Part shown: positions 1 through 9,486 of the stretch, one piece after another
How the letters are laid out: every line of letters begins with the position of its first letter
Numbering within the stretch: position 1 is the stretch's first letter
Assembly (NCBI GenBank): GCA_017448245.1
Contig: JAFSLV010000008.1
Coordinates: 1-49,452, forward strand
DNA: 49,452 nucleotides
Direction: 5' to 3'
From: Lachnospiraceae bacterium
GTDB taxonomy: Bacteria > Bacillota > Clostridia > Lachnospirales > Lachnospiraceae
The notes under the pieces: generated by a model
What the model saw: only the letters and a program-made list of their open reading frames with translations
Database searches by the model: none
Told to the model about the DNA's origin: nothing
Translations under genes and position numbers: made by a program

Positions 1-38
1 AAACACTGGCCATCCGGGAGCAGATCGGCAATATTTGA
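1..38 (+). CDS. C-terminal end of an upstream gene (partial, unidentified)
   Basis: Reading frame 3 is open from the window edge to a TGA at 36-38 and ends in TLAIREQIGNI. Only about a dozen codons are visible, so the product cannot be named. In many clostridia the genes before rpmF are ackA and a YceD/DUF177 gene, but this tail does not clearly match either. Downstream, at 87-102, there is a small perfect hairpin (ATTCTC, 4-nt loop, GAGAAT) that could be a weak terminator. The assignment of this frame as coding is an inference. Confidence 0.3.
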   Translation, partial: TLAIREQIGNI

Positions 39-156
39 CGGGAACAGAAAAACTGGATAAGATGAATGCGGCAACAGTTCAAAGCCATTCTCAAGGGAGA
101 ATTCTCGTTTTATCCAACTGACAGTGAGCTTACACCATCACGTCCGCTGTAGCTGC

Positions 157-185
157 TTGACAAGGAAGCGGCAGGACGCTATAAT
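157..185 (+). promoter_or_regulatory. Consensus sigma-A promoter of rpmF
   Basis: A perfect -35 TTGACA (157-162) and a perfect -10 TATAAT (180-185) are separated by 17 bp. The predicted start, near 192, leaves a leader of about 60 nt before rpmF, with a GGAGG-type ribosome binding site at 240-245. Confidence 0.9.
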
Positions 186-252
186 ATATCACGCTGCGCC
201 TCGAGGGCGCGGTCAGACGTACAAGGTTAAGACGATACAGGAGGAACGTACC

Positions 253-438
253 ATGTCTATTTGTCCTAAAAATAAAATGAGCAAATCCCGCAGAAACAAG
301 CGTCGCAGCGGCAACTACAAGATGCAGGCGCCGACGCTGATCGCGTGCAGCCATTGCGGAGAGCTGTGTGCGCCCCACAAGGTCTGCAAGGCCTGCGGCT
401 ATTACAACAAAAAGAGTGTCGTTGCCGTAGAAAACTGA
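253..438 (+). CDS. rpmF: 50S ribosomal protein L32
   Basis: 61-residue small basic protein of the large ribosomal subunit. The N-terminus (MSICPKNKMSKSRRNKRR) and the C-terminal zinc-binding pattern CSHCGE...CKACGYY (four cysteines as two CxxC pairs) are those of the zinc-binding L32 form. The open frame extends upstream to 124, but the start at 253 is preceded by an AGGAGGA site and gives the normal L32 N-terminus; the upstream part overlaps the promoter. The gene has its own consensus promoter and a strong terminator after it, so it is largely monocistronic, although rpmF-plsX adjacency is conserved in bacteria. Confidence 0.96.
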   Translation: MSICPKNKMSKSRRNKRRSGNYKMQAPTLIACSHCGELCAPHKVCKACGYYNKKSVVAVEN

Positions 439-472
439 CGACATTTCGTTTTATAACACACGATATCACGAT

Positions 473-516
473 AACAGCATGCCGGAAGCGTATCTTCCCG
501 CGTGCTGTTTTGTTTT
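473..516 (+). terminator. Rho-independent terminator after rpmF
   Basis: A 16-bp stem (473-488 with 494-509) closes a 5-nt loop, with one G-U pair and one mismatch, and is followed by TTTGTTTT. It separates rpmF from plsX. Confidence 0.88.
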
Positions 517-541
517 CCTTATAATAAGCACGTCCGTTTAC

Positions 542-570
542 TTGATTATTGGGCGCTTTTTCGGTAAAAT
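542..570 (+). promoter_or_regulatory. Probable promoter of the plsX-acpP-rnc-smc-ftsY operon
   Basis: TTGATT (542-547), a 17-bp spacer and TAAAAT (565-570) lie 63 bp before plsX and just past the rpmF terminator. The placement fits a new transcription unit. Both boxes are one or two bases from consensus. Confidence 0.6.
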
Positions 571-633
571 ATGCTTTGCGGCAAACGCGGGCCGTTTGCG
601 CGCAGACTGTAGAAAAGGGAAAAGGTTCAGGGG

Positions 634-1641
634 ATGAGTGAACTTGTCAGAATCGCGGTCGATGCGATGGGCGGCGACAACGCGCCCGGAGAAATCATCA
701 GGGGTGCGGTCGACGCGGTCAACGAAAATCCGCAGATCAGTATGTTTCTCGTCGGACAGGAAGATAAGATCCTGCCTCTTTTGACGACGCTTTCTTATGA
801 CGCGGAGCGTCTCGAGGTCGTGCACGCGCCGGAGGTGATCGAAACCGGCGAGCCGCCCGTGATGGCGATCCGCCAGAAAAAGGATTCGTCGCTGGTCCGG
901 GCGATGTACATGGTCAAGGAGGGCAAGTGCGACGCCTATGTATCCGCGGGCTCGACCGGTGCGATCTTAGTCGGTGCACAGACCATCATCGGACGCATCA
1001 AGGGTGTCTCGAGAGCGCCGCTTGCGCCGCTGATCCCCACGAGAAAGGGCAACTCGCTGCTGATCGACTGCGGGGCCAATGTCGATGCGAGACCGGTGCA
1101 GCTCGTGCAGTTTGCAAAGATCGGCTCCATCTACATGGAGAATGTCTGCGGGATCAAGTATCCGAAGGTCGCGCTCGTCAACATCGGCGCGGAGGAGGAA
1201 AAGGGCAACGCCCTGGTGCGCGAGACCTATCCGCTGTTAAAGAACTGTCCGGACATCAATTTCACGGGCAATATCGAGGCGCGTGATATTCCCGCGGGCG
1301 AGGCGGATGTCATCGTCTGCGAGGCCTTTACCGGCAACGTCATCCTCAAGATGTACGAGGGCGTCGCCACCTCGCTGATGGCGGTGTTAAAGGATGCGAT
1401 GATGCAGACGACACGCGGTAAAATCGGAGGCTTTCTGGTCAGGCCTTCGCTCAGGAACGCTTTAAAGGACTATGACATGAACCGCTACGGCGGCGCGCCG
1501 ATGCTCGGCTTAAACGGTCTCGTCGTCAAGGCGCACGGTTCGAGCAATGCACAGACGTTTAAGAATGCCATCGTACAATGCATCCGGTTTCACGAGACAC
1601 GTGTCGGCGAGCTGATCTTTAACCAGCTGAGTGAGGAGTAG
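634..1641 (+). CDS. plsX: Phosphate acyltransferase PlsX
   Basis: 335 residues, normal family length. PlsX converts acyl-ACP and phosphate to acyl-phosphate, the acyl donor for PlsY in phosphatidic acid synthesis, and acts at the inner face of the membrane. The N-terminus carries the family signature AVDAMGGDNAP; later segments such as DCGANVDARP and CEAFTGNVILKMYEG are typical. The start at 634 has an AGGGG site just upstream. The gene precedes acpP, whose product supplies its acyl substrate, in what appears to be one operon running to ftsY. Confidence 0.96.
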   Translation: MSELVRIAVDAMGGDNAPGEIIRGAVDAVNENPQISMFLVGQEDKILPLLTTLSYDAERLEVVHAPEVIETGEPPVMAIRQKKDSSLVRAMYMVKEGKCDAYVSAGSTGAILVGAQTIIGRIKGVSRAPLAPLIPTRKGNSLLIDCGANVDARPVQLVQFAKIGSIYMENVCGIKYPKVALVNIGAEEEKGNALVRETYPLLKNCPDINFTGNIEARDIPAGEADVIVCEAFTGNVILKMYEGVATSLMAVLKDAMMQTTRGKIGGFLVRPSLRNALKDYDMNRYGGAPMLGLNGLVVKAHGSSNAQTFKNAIVQCIRFHETRVGELIFNQLSEE

Positions 1642-1686
1642 AGGCGCACGGAACCGAAAGCGTGCGATGCGACCGAAGGGAGTCCT

Positions 1687-1929
1687 ATGGAAGAATTAGA
1701 AAAATTAAAAGAAATCATTGCCAACGTCTTAAGTCTCGACCCGAACGAGATCCATCCCGACATGACCTTTCTTGAGGATCTCGGTGCGGACTCACTCGAT
1801 GTCTTTCAGATCATCGTGGACCTGGAGGACGCGTTTGATGTCTCGATTCCGCAGGAGCAGGCCGAGAAGATCTCGACGGTCGGTCAGGCCGCGGAGATGA
1901 TCAAAAAAGCGACATCGGAAAAGTCGTAA
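1687..1929 (+). CDS. acpP: Acyl carrier protein
   Basis: 80-residue acidic protein carrying growing acyl chains in fatty acid synthesis. The phosphopantetheine attachment motif is DLGADSLDVF with Ser36, in the normal position. A GAAGGGAG ribosome binding site precedes the ATG. It sits between plsX and rnc, a conserved order in Firmicutes. Confidence 0.96.
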   Translation: MEELEKLKEIIANVLSLDPNEIHPDMTFLEDLGADSLDVFQIIVDLEDAFDVSIPQEQAEKISTVGQAAEMIKKATSEKS

Positions 1930-1941
1930 CACCAGCGCACG

Positions 1942-2637
1942 ATGAGTGAGCACAAGCTGCCGGAAGAACTGCAGGAGCGAATCGGATACCGTTTTCGCAA
2001 GCCTTCCCTCCTGATGCAGGCGCTGACGCATGCGTCTTTTGCCAATGAGCAGCAGGAGGAGGGCGACTACGAGCGGCTCGAATTCCTGGGCGACGCGGTA
2101 CTCGAGATGGTGTCGAGTGTCTGGCTCTACGAGACGTATCCGGAACTGAGCGAAGGCGAGATGACGAGGATGCGCGCAAAGCTCGTGTGCGAGGACGCGC
2201 TCTTTTTCCGTGCGGAAGCGCTGGATCTCAAGTCCTGTATCCGTCTGGGCAGAGGCGAGCGCAAGAACAAAGGAAACGAGCGCCCTTCGATCATCGCCGA
2301 CGTGACGGAGGCCTTGATCGGCGCGATCTATCTCGACGGTGGGATCGAAGAGGCGAGGGGATTTATCCTCAGGCATCTGTTACGCAAGGAAAGCGACATG
2401 GCGGACAGGACGGATTACAAGACGGAGCTGCAGGAACTGCTGCAGGCAAAGGGCATCCGCAGGATCCGCTACGAGGTGACGGACGAGTCGGGCCCCTCCC
2501 ACGCAAAGACCTACCGGACGGCCGTCTATGCGGGAGACACGCTGCTTGCCGAAGGGGAGGGCAGCGCCAAGCGCAAGGCGGAACAGCAGGCCGCGAAATA
2601 TGCCGTCAAAAAAATAAAGGAACAGAGAGTTATCTAA
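1942..2637 (+). CDS. rnc: Ribonuclease III
   Basis: 231 residues. Double-strand-specific endoribonuclease that processes rRNA precursors and structured mRNAs. The catalytic domain has the signature ERLEFLGDAVLEM (about residues 46-58) and a second acidic cluster at DVTEALIGAIYLD. The C-terminal third (from about residue 158) is a dsRNA-binding domain ending in the usual GSAKRKAEQQAAKYA helix. It begins 12 nt after acpP with little Shine-Dalgarno sequence, suggesting translational coupling, and its stop directly abuts the smc start codon. Confidence 0.96.
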   Translation: MSEHKLPEELQERIGYRFRKPSLLMQALTHASFANEQQEEGDYERLEFLGDAVLEMVSSVWLYETYPELSEGEMTRMRAKLVCEDALFFRAEALDLKSCIRLGRGERKNKGNERPSIIADVTEALIGAIYLDGGIEEARGFILRHLLRKESDMADRTDYKTELQELLQAKGIRRIRYEVTDESGPSHAKTYRTAVYAGDTLLAEGEGSAKRKAEQQAAKYAVKKIKEQRVI

Positions 2638-5600
2638 ATGTATTTAAAAAGTATCGAAGTCCAGGGTTTCAAATCATTTGCCAACAAACTCCGGCTGGAA
2701 TTTCATAACGGCATCACGGGAATCGTCGGGCCGAACGGCTCGGGCAAAAGCAACATCGCGGACGCCGTCCGCTGGGTGCTGGGCGAGCAGCGCACCAAGC
2801 AGCTGCGCGGTTCCTCCATGCAGGATGTCATCTTTTCCGGAACGGAGCTGAGAAAGCCGCTCGGCTATGCGTACGTGTCGATTACGCTCGACAACTCGGA
2901 TCATGCGCTTGCCATCGATTACGAGGAGGTAACGGTTTCGAGAAGACTCTACCGTTCGGGCGAATCCGAATACATGCTCAACGGCGCGGGCTGCCGCTTA
3001 AAAGACATCAACGAACTCTTCTATGATACCGGCATCGGCAAGGAAGGCTACTCCATCATCGGACAGGGGCAGATCGACCAGATCCTCTCGAGCAAACCGG
3101 AGGACCGGCGCAATCTCTTTGACGAGGCGGCGGGTATCGTCAAGTTCAAGCTGCGCAAGGACACGGCGATCAAAAAGTTAGAGGACGAAAAGGCCAATCT
3201 TTTGCGCCTGACGGACATATTGTCCGAACTAGAAAAACAGATCGAGCCCCTCGAAAAACAATCGGAGGTCGCAAAGATCTATCTGCGCGACCGCGAGCAG
3301 CTCAAAAAACTCGATGTCAACATGTTTCTGATCGACTCCGAAAGCAAACGGGAGGAGCTTGCGCAGACGGGGGAAAAACTCGAAATCGCAACGAAGGATC
3401 TGGCGGAGAGCGAGCAGGCGCTCGCTGACGCACGCACCTCCTATGACGAGACGACCGCGGCGATCGGTGCGCTTGACGAGGAGATCTCCCGCGCGATGGA
3501 GGAGATGACGGCATCGAGCGTCATGAAGGAAAAACTCGAAGGACAGATCGCCGTCCTGAACGAACAGATCCGTTCCGCCACGCAAAACGGCGCACACTTC
3601 CGCACGCGCGTCGATACACTGACGGAAGAGGTGGCACAGTCAAGGAAGGAGCTCGACGAGCGCCTGAAACTGCGTGAAGCAATCGACGAAGAACTCGCGG
3701 GCTTTGAAGAAAAACACCGCGGCTCGCGAGAAGCGCACGAAGCGATTCTCAAAGAGATCGAAACCCTGCAGGCAAAGATCGAAGAAAACAATGCGGAGAT
3801 CCTGCAGGCACTCGAGGTGCGCGCGCAGGTCAAGAGCCGTCTCGCTTCCCTGGAAACGAGAAAGGAACAGGCCAATATCAAGGGGGCGGAGCTCACGAGC
3901 CGCCTGCTGAGCGTGCAGACGGAAGGGGCCAGACAGGAAAAGGAGCTGACGCATCTGCGTGAGGTCTTTGACAAGGTCACCGCGGAGATCGAATCGCTCA
4001 ACACCTCGCAAAAAAACGCGGAGGAAGAACTCTCCGGCATCAAGGGCAGGCTCTCCGAGCTGGACGAGGTCCTGCGCACGGCGCAGGCCGATTATCATAC
4101 GGAGCGCTCCAGACTCGAAGCGCTCGTCAATCTGGCGGAACGCTACGAAGGATACGGCGGCTCCGTCAAGCGCGTGATGGAACAAAAGAGCACGCACAAG
4201 GGCATCGAAGGCGTGGTTGCGGACATCGTGCGCACATCCGAAAAATACGAGGTCGCGATCGAGACGGCGCTCGGCGGCGCGATCCAGAACGTCGTCACCG
4301 ACAACGAGGAGACGGCCAAAAAGCTGATCGCCTATCTCAAGGAAACGAAGGGCGGTCGCGTGACCTTTCTCCCGCTTTCCGAGATCAGGGAGCATAAGGA
4401 ATTTGACCATCCGGAGGCGCTGAAGGAGCCCGGCGTCATCGGACTTGCGGATACGCTCGTCGAAACGGACAAGCGCTACCGTGACGTGGCCGTATCGCTT
4501 TTGGGACGTATCGTTGTCGTGGACTCCTACGACGCGGCGATTGCGCTCACGCGCAAGTTCGGACACAAGATCCGTGTCGTGACGCTCTCCGGCGAACTCT
4601 TTGCCCCGGGCGGAGCGATCTCGGGCGGCGCCTTCAAAAACCAGAGCAATCTGCTGGGGCGGCGCAGGGAGATCGACGCGCTCAAAAAGAAGGTGGAGGA
4701 GCTCGAAAGAAAAGCAAAGGAAGCGGAAGAGGGCATCGAAAAGACCAAGGCCCACCGCAATGAGCTGCGCGAGACGATCGACCACGCAAGAAAAACACTG
4801 CAGGAGAAATTTATCGAGCAGAACACCGCGCGTCTCAATGTCGTACGCGAAGAGGAAAAGCAAAAGGAAGCGGAGGGCAGCGCGGAGGAAATCGCAAGGG
4901 AAAAGGAAGAACTGGCCGCGACCCTGAAGGAGATCGAAGAGGAAAGCAAAAGGGCGCAGGAGCAGCTTGCGGAAACCGAAGAAACGGAGCGTAAGAGACA
5001 TCAGGAGTCGGAAGCGGCGCAGGAACAGGTAAAGGAGCTGCAGGAAAAAGAACAGGAAGCGCTCGGCAGGGTCAACGAGGAGCAGGTCGAAGCGGAAAAG
5101 ATCCGGCAGAAGAGATCCTTTGAACAGGAAAACATCGACCGTATCACCGAGGAGATGAACGCAAAGCAATCCGACCTGACGGAGGTCGAGACTTCCTTAA
5201 AGGAAAACGAAGAGACGCTTGTGCGTTGCAGGGAGGATATCGAAAAGGTCTCCTCCACGATCGAGGCGAGTCAGGACGCGGGCTCCGAAGCAAAGCAGAT
5301 GCTCGAGAAAAAACAAAAGGAAAAGGAAGATCTCGGCGCAAAGCAGAAGACCTTCTTTGACCGGGCCGGTGCGCTCTCCGAGCAGATGAACGCACTCTCC
5401 CGCGAGGTCACGAGACTCGAGGCGCTCAAGGCGCGCAACATGGAAGCCATCGAGGCGCGCATCAACTATATGTGGGACGAGTACGAGATCACGCTCTCCG
5501 ACGCACAGACGATGCGCGATCCGGAACTCACGGACGCCGCGCAGATGAAGAAGGACATCACGGCCCTGAAGGACGCGATCAAAAAACTCGGCGATGTCAA

Positions 5601-6192
5601 TGTCAACGCGATCGAGGACTACCGCAATCTGAGCGAGCGCTATACCTTTATGAAGGGACAGCACGACGATCTGGTCGCCGCAGAGGAACAGCTGCGCGGC
5701 ATCATCGCGGAGCTCGACCAGTCGATGCGCGAGCAGTTCACGGAGCAGTTTGCGCGGATCAACGAGGCCTTTAACGAGGTCTTTAAGGAGATGTTCGGCG
5801 GCGGCAAGGGAACGCTCGAGCTCGTAGAGGAAGAGGACGTGCTGACGGCCGGCATCCGCATCATCGCCCAGCCCCCGGGCAAAAAGCTGCAGAACATGAT
5901 GCAGCTGTCCGGCGGTGAAAAGGCGCTGACCGCGATCGCGTTGCTCTTTGCGATCCAGCAGCTGAAGCCCTCGCCGTTTTGTCTGCTCGACGAGATTGAG
6001 GCGGCACTCGACGAAAATAACGTCGTGCGTTTTGCGCAGTATCTGCACAAGCTCGCCGACACACAGTTTATCGTTATCACACACCGGCGCGGCACCATGG
6101 AGAGTGCGGACCGTCTCTACGGCATCACCATGCAGGAGAAGGGCGTCTCTGCGCTCGTGTCGGTCAATCTGATCGAAAAGGACCTGACGTAG
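2638..6192 (+). CDS. smc: Chromosome segregation protein SMC
   Basis: 1184 residues, normal for bacterial SMC. This ATPase works with ScpA and ScpB to compact and segregate chromosomes. Walker A GPNGSGKS is at residues 31-38. Two long charged coiled-coil arms flank a globular hinge (about residues 500-690, with [10 protein letters not shown] and a GGAIQNVV segment). The C-terminal head has the ABC signature [14 protein letters not shown] and Walker [14 protein letters not shown]. The rnc-smc-ftsY order is conserved in Firmicutes. Many long open frames on the opposite strand here are artefacts of the high-GC coiled-coil codons. Confidence 0.97.
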   Translation: MYLKSIEVQGFKSFANKLRLEFHNGITGIVGPNGSGKSNIADAVRWVLGEQRTKQLRGSSMQDVIFSGTELRKPLGYAYVSITLDNSDHALAIDYEEVTVSRRLYRSGESEYMLNGAGCRLKDINELFYDTGIGKEGYSIIGQGQIDQILSSKPEDRRNLFDEAAGIVKFKLRKDTAIKKLEDEKANLLRLTDILSELEKQIEPLEKQSEVAKIYLRDREQLKKLDVNMFLIDSESKREELAQTGEKLEIATKDLAESEQALADARTSYDETTAAIGALDEEISRAMEEMTASSVMKEKLEGQIAVLNEQIRSATQNGAHFRTRVDTLTEEVAQSRKELDERLKLREAIDEELAGFEEKHRGSREAHEAILKEIETLQAKIEENNAEILQALEVRAQVKSRLASLETRKEQANIKGAELTSRLLSVQTEGARQEKELTHLREVFDKVTAEIESLNTSQKNAEEELSGIKGRLSELDEVLRTAQADYHTERSRLEALVNLAERYEGYGGSVKRVMEQKSTHKGIEGVVADIVRTSEKYEVAIETALGGAIQNVVTDNEETAKKLIAYLKETKGGRVTFLPLSEIREHKEFDHPEALKEPGVIGLADTLVETDKRYRDVAVSLLGRIVVVDSYDAAIALTRKFGHKIRVVTLSGELFAPGGAISGGAFKNQSNLLGRRREIDALKKKVEELERKAKEAEEGIEKTKAHRNELRETIDHARKTLQEKFIEQNTARLNVVREEEKQKEAEGSAEEIAREKEELAATLKEIEEESKRAQEQLAETEETERKRHQESEAAQEQVKELQEKEQEALGRVNEEQVEAEKIRQKRSFEQENIDRITEEMNAKQSDLTEVETSLKENEETLVRCREDIEKVSSTIEASQDAGSEAKQMLEKKQKEKEDLGAKQKTFFDRAGALSEQMNALSREVTRLEALKARNMEAIEARINYMWDEYEITLSDAQTMRDPELTDAAQMKKDITALKDAIKKLGDVNVNAIEDYRNLSERYTFMKGQHDDLVAAEEQLRGIIAELDQSMREQFTEQFARINEAFNEVFKEMFGGGKGTLELVEEEDVLTAGIRIIAQPPGKKLQNMMQLSGGEKALTAIALLFAIQQLKPSPFCLLDEIEAALDENNVVRFAQYLHKLADTQFIVITHRRGTMESADRLYGITMQEKGVSALVSVNLIEKDLT

Positions 6193-6193
6193 C

Positions 6194-7135
6194 ATGGGAT
6201 TTTTTGCAAGGCTCAAAAACGGACTCGGAAAGACGCGCGAAGGGATGGTGCGCGGACTCGACAATGTCTTTCACGGGTATTCCAATATCGACGACGAGTT
6301 TTACGAGGAGATCGAGGAGACCCTCATCATGGGGGACGTGGGCGTTGCGGCGACGAGCCGCATCATGGACCGGCTGCGTGAGCAGGTCAGGGAGCAAAAG
6401 ATCCGCGACGCGCAGGATTGCAGGAATCTCCTGATCGAAGATATCCTGGAGCAGATGCGCACCGGCGAGGCGGCGTATGATTTTGAAAACGGCAAAGCCG
6501 TCGTCTTTATCATCGGCGTCAACGGCGTGGGCAAGACGACCTCCGTCGGCAAGCTCGCCTCGCTCTATGCGCGGGCGGGGAAAAAGGTTCTGGTCGCGGC
6601 GGCGGATACCTATCGCGCGGCGGCAACGGAGCAGTTAAACGAATGGACGGACCGGGCAGGCGTTGCGCTGATCGCCGGAAAAGAGGGAGCGGATCCCGCG
6701 AGTGTCATCTATGACGCCGCGTTTGCGGCCAGGTCGCGGGGCACCGATATCCTGATCATCGATACGGCGGGCAGACTCCATAACAAAAAGAATCTCATGG
6801 AGGAGCTGCGCAAGATGAACCGTATCCTCGACAAGGAGCTGCCCGACTGGCACAGGGAAAATCTGATCGTGCTCGACGGCACGACCGGACAAAACGCCCT
6901 GGTGCAGGCAAGGGAATTCGGGGAGGCGGCGTCTCTCACCGGCATCGTTCTCACCAAGCTCGACGGGACCTCCAAGGGCGGCATTGCGGTCGCCATTGTA
7001 TCGGAACTCAATATTCCTGTCAAATACATCGGTGTCGGCGAAGCACTCGAGGATCTCGAGCGGTTTGATTCCGACCAGTTTGTCGCGGCGCTGTTCGGAA
7101 CAGAGCCTCCCGCAGGAGAAGAAACGGATGAATGA
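6194..7135 (+). CDS. ftsY: Signal recognition particle receptor FtsY
   Basis: 313 residues. Membrane-associated GTPase that receives the SRP-ribosome complex. It has essentially only the NG domain, with a very short basic N-terminus (MGFFARLKNGLGKTREG) in place of the long acidic A domain of proteobacterial FtsY. G1 GVNGVGKTT is at about residues 108-116; G3 DTAGRLHNK and G4 TKLDGTSKGG are present. It starts one base after the smc stop. Its end overlaps the start of the next gene by 8 bp, so the two are probably translationally coupled. Confidence 0.96.
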   Translation: MGFFARLKNGLGKTREGMVRGLDNVFHGYSNIDDEFYEEIEETLIMGDVGVAATSRIMDRLREQVREQKIRDAQDCRNLLIEDILEQMRTGEAAYDFENGKAVVFIIGVNGVGKTTSVGKLASLYARAGKKVLVAAADTYRAAATEQLNEWTDRAGVALIAGKEGADPASVIYDAAFAARSRGTDILIIDTAGRLHNKKNLMEELRKMNRILDKELPDWHRENLIVLDGTTGQNALVQAREFGEAASLTGIVLTKLDGTSKGGIAVAIVSELNIPVKYIGVGEALEDLERFDSDQFVAALFGTEPPAGEETDE

Positions 7136-8348
7136 CGAACTGAGCCTTGTGCGATTTGAAGAAGCATCGGAAGCGGTTGCGCATGTGACGCTGGAGACCA
7201 AGCTCATCTACAGCGATTACCTGAGTGCGCTCACCGGGGGCAGGGTCTTCCTCAAGCCCGAAAACATGCAGCGCACCGGCGCCTACAAGCTGCGCGGCGC
7301 GTATTACAAGATCACGCGCATGAGCGACGAGGAACGCAAAAAGGGACTCATCACGGCCTCCGCCGGCAATCACGCGCAGGGTGTCGCGTATGCCGCACAG
7401 CGCTTTGGCGTCCGTGCCGTGATCGTGATGCCGAAGATCACGCCGCTCATCAAGATCAACCGCACCAAGGAATACGGTGCGGAGGTGATCCTCGAGGGCG
7501 ATGTCTACGACGAGTCCTATGCCCATGCAAGGGAACTGGCCGAAAAGGAGGGCTATACCTTTGTCCATCCGTTTGACGATATCGATGTGTCGATCGGACA
7601 GGGCACGATTGCGATGGAGATCGTCAAGGAGTGTCCGACGGTCGATGCGATCATCGCACCCGTCGGCGGCGGAGGACTGCTGCTGGGGGTCTCCGCGCTC
7701 GCACATCTCCTCAATCCGCGCATCAGCGTCTACGGTGCGGAGCCCGAGGGTGCCGCCTGCCTCAAGGCGTCTCTTGACGCGGGACGTGTCGTAACCCTCG
7801 AGCATGTCAATACGATCGCGGACGGTACCGCGGTCAAGACGCCCGGCGAAACCATTTTTCCGTATCTGAAGGAAACGGTAACGGGGGTCGTGACGGTGCC
7901 GGACGAAGAGCTGGTCGTCTCCTTCCTCGACATGGTCGAGAATCACAAGATGATCGTCGAGAACTCGGGTCTTTTGAGTGTGGCGGCCTTAAAGCGCATC
8001 GACCTGAAGGGAAAGACGGCGGTCTGTATTCTCTCCGGCGGCAATATGGATGTCATCACCATGTCCTCCGTGATCCAGCAGGGTCTGATTAAAAGGGACA
8101 GGATCTTTACGGTATCTGTGCGTCTGCCCGACCGTCCGGGCGAACTGCACCGGATCTCCGGTGTCGTCGCCGCGTCGAGTGCCAATGTCATCAAACTCGA
8201 ACACGATCAGTTTGTTACTATCAACCGCAACGATGCGGTGGAGATCCGCATCACCATGGAAGCCTTCGGTACGCAGCATAAGGAAGAGATCCTTGAGGCA
8301 TTGCGCAAGGCGGGCTACGAGCCGAAGGTCATCCGCACGGTTATCTGA
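7128..8348 (+). CDS. ilvA: Threonine ammonia-lyase with C-terminal ACT domain
   Basis: 406 residues. PLP enzyme that deaminates threonine to 2-oxobutanoate, the first step towards isoleucine or a catabolic route. The PLP-binding lysine lies in GAYKLRGAYYK, the substrate loop in SAGNHAQGVAYAA, and the phosphate-binding loop in VGGGGLLLG. The last 80 residues look like a single ACT domain (VSVRLPDRPGELHRISGVVA), matching the one-ACT-domain subgroup; whether it is biosynthetic or catabolic cannot be decided here. The ATG at 7128 is preceded by GGAGAA, whereas the open frame further upstream lies inside ftsY. Its position between ftsY and the ylxM-ffh operon is unusual. Confidence 0.9.
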   Translation: MNDELSLVRFEEASEAVAHVTLETKLIYSDYLSALTGGRVFLKPENMQRTGAYKLRGAYYKITRMSDEERKKGLITASAGNHAQGVAYAAQRFGVRAVIVMPKITPLIKINRTKEYGAEVILEGDVYDESYAHARELAEKEGYTFVHPFDDIDVSIGQGTIAMEIVKECPTVDAIIAPVGGGGLLLGVSALAHLLNPRISVYGAEPEGAACLKASLDAGRVVTLEHVNTIADGTAVKTPGETIFPYLKETVTGVVTVPDEELVVSFLDMVENHKMIVENSGLLSVAALKRIDLKGKTAVCILSGGNMDVITMSSVIQQGLIKRDRIFTVSVRLPDRPGELHRISGVVAASSANVIKLEHDQFVTINRNDAVEIRITMEAFGTQHKEEILEALRKAGYEPKVIRTVI

Positions 8349-9469
8349 TGGACGATTTACAATTTGAAGGCTTTCCCGACGACCGGGAACCGAAAGCCAA
8401 AAAGAAAAAAAAGAAAAAGAAGGGCGTGAATGTGCCCGTCATCCTGATTACGCTGATTGCGCTGACCGCAATCGCGGCATCGGTCGTGCTCGTCATGCAT
8501 CTGATGCGCGTCTCGGAAGAACGCGACGCTCTCGCGCGGGAGCTCGCCGTCGAGCATTACTCCGCGGAAGAGATGCAGCAGGCGGTCACGGAGGCCAGGG
8601 AGCGCGCAGGCGAAGAAGGAAGGGAGAGCGTCCTTACGTATTTTGAAGACCAGATGTCCTCCGGTGCGAGGGGACCGGTCGATACGCTGCGCTCTTTGCG
8701 GCCCGATACGATCATTCTGTATTACCGGAACCGTTATATCTTCCAACCGGTGGACGAGACGCTTGTACGCAACAATTATACCGAAGACTCCTTTACGATC
8801 GATGAGGAGACGGGAAGGCTTGAATATACCGGAGACGATCCGGATGTGCGCACACATTTCGGGATCGACGTGAGCGCGTTTCAGGGAGAGATCGACTGGG
8901 CGCAGGTCGCCGCGGACGGTGTGGAATTTGTTTTTTTGCGTGCGGGCTTTCGCGGCTGGGGCACGCAGGGGTCCTATAATACCGACCAGTATTTTGAACA
9001 GAACATCACGGGCGCTTACGAAGCGGGACTGCGCGTCGGCGTCTACTGGGTGACGCATGCGATCAGCGAGCAGGAGGCCCGCGAGGAGTGCGATTATTTT
9101 CTGGAACTCATCGAGCCGTACCGCGAGATGATCACGCTGCCCGTCGTCTGGGATCTCGAGCAGCCGGAAGGGGCGGACAACCGCATCTGGGACGTGCCGG
9201 CCGCGGAACTGACGGATTATGCGCTGCTCTTTTGCGAGCGGATGAAGCTCGAGGGCTTTACGCCGATGATCTATGCCAATCTCACGAGCATGGTGACGAT
9301 GCTGGAGCCCGCGCGGATACAGGACTATCCTCTGTGGTACGCGTGGTACAGCGTGCCGCTCTATTATCCTTATACCTTTCAGATCTGGCAGTACGGAACG
9401 GACGGCAACATCGCCGGCATTCGCGGGGAGGTGGATGTCAATCTGATGGTGACCGAAGAACTCTGGTAA
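8348..9469 (+). CDS. Membrane-anchored GH25 lysozyme (muramidase)
   Basis: 373 residues. After a short acidic segment and a poly-lysine run there is one transmembrane helix (about residues 29-52), then a coiled region, then a glycoside hydrolase family 25 domain from about residue 172 to the end. The domain begins with FGIDVSAFQGEIDW and carries the catalytic DxE pattern in VVWDLEQPEG; it ends with the typical QYGTDGNIAGIRGEVDVN. GH25 enzymes cleave the MurNAc-GlcNAc bond of peptidoglycan, so this is probably an extracytoplasmic wall hydrolase tethered by its N-terminus. The ATG overlaps the preceding stop codon (TGATG), indicating coupling to ilvA. Confidence 0.9.
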   Translation: MDDLQFEGFPDDREPKAKKKKKKKKGVNVPVILITLIALTAIAASVVLVMHLMRVSEERDALARELAVEHYSAEEMQQAVTEARERAGEEGRESVLTYFEDQMSSGARGPVDTLRSLRPDTIILYYRNRYIFQPVDETLVRNNYTEDSFTIDEETGRLEYTGDDPDVRTHFGIDVSAFQGEIDWAQVAADGVEFVFLRAGFRGWGTQGSYNTDQYFEQNITGAYEAGLRVGVYWVTHAISEQEAREECDYFLELIEPYREMITLPVVWDLEQPEGADNRIWDVPAAELTDYALLFCERMKLEGFTPMIYANLTSMVTMLEPARIQDYPLWYAWYSVPLYYPYTFQIWQYGTDGNIAGIRGEVDVNLMVTEELW

Positions 9470-9486
9470 GACGGTCCCCTTTGGCC
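9470..9486 (+). repeat. Partial copy of the CCGTCCCCTTTGGCC dispersed repeat
   Basis: GACGGTCCCCTTTGGCC fills the whole gap between the GH25 stop and the stop of the convergent GGDEF gene. It differs by one base from the core of the tandem repeat at 39971-40034 (CCGTCCCCTTTGGCC). It is a single shorter unit. Confidence 0.55.

Noticed and set aside
3640-5169. 509-codon open frame on the minus strand inside smc
   Set aside because: It is the antisense shadow of SMC coiled-coil codons; it has no start signals and no recognisable protein sequence.
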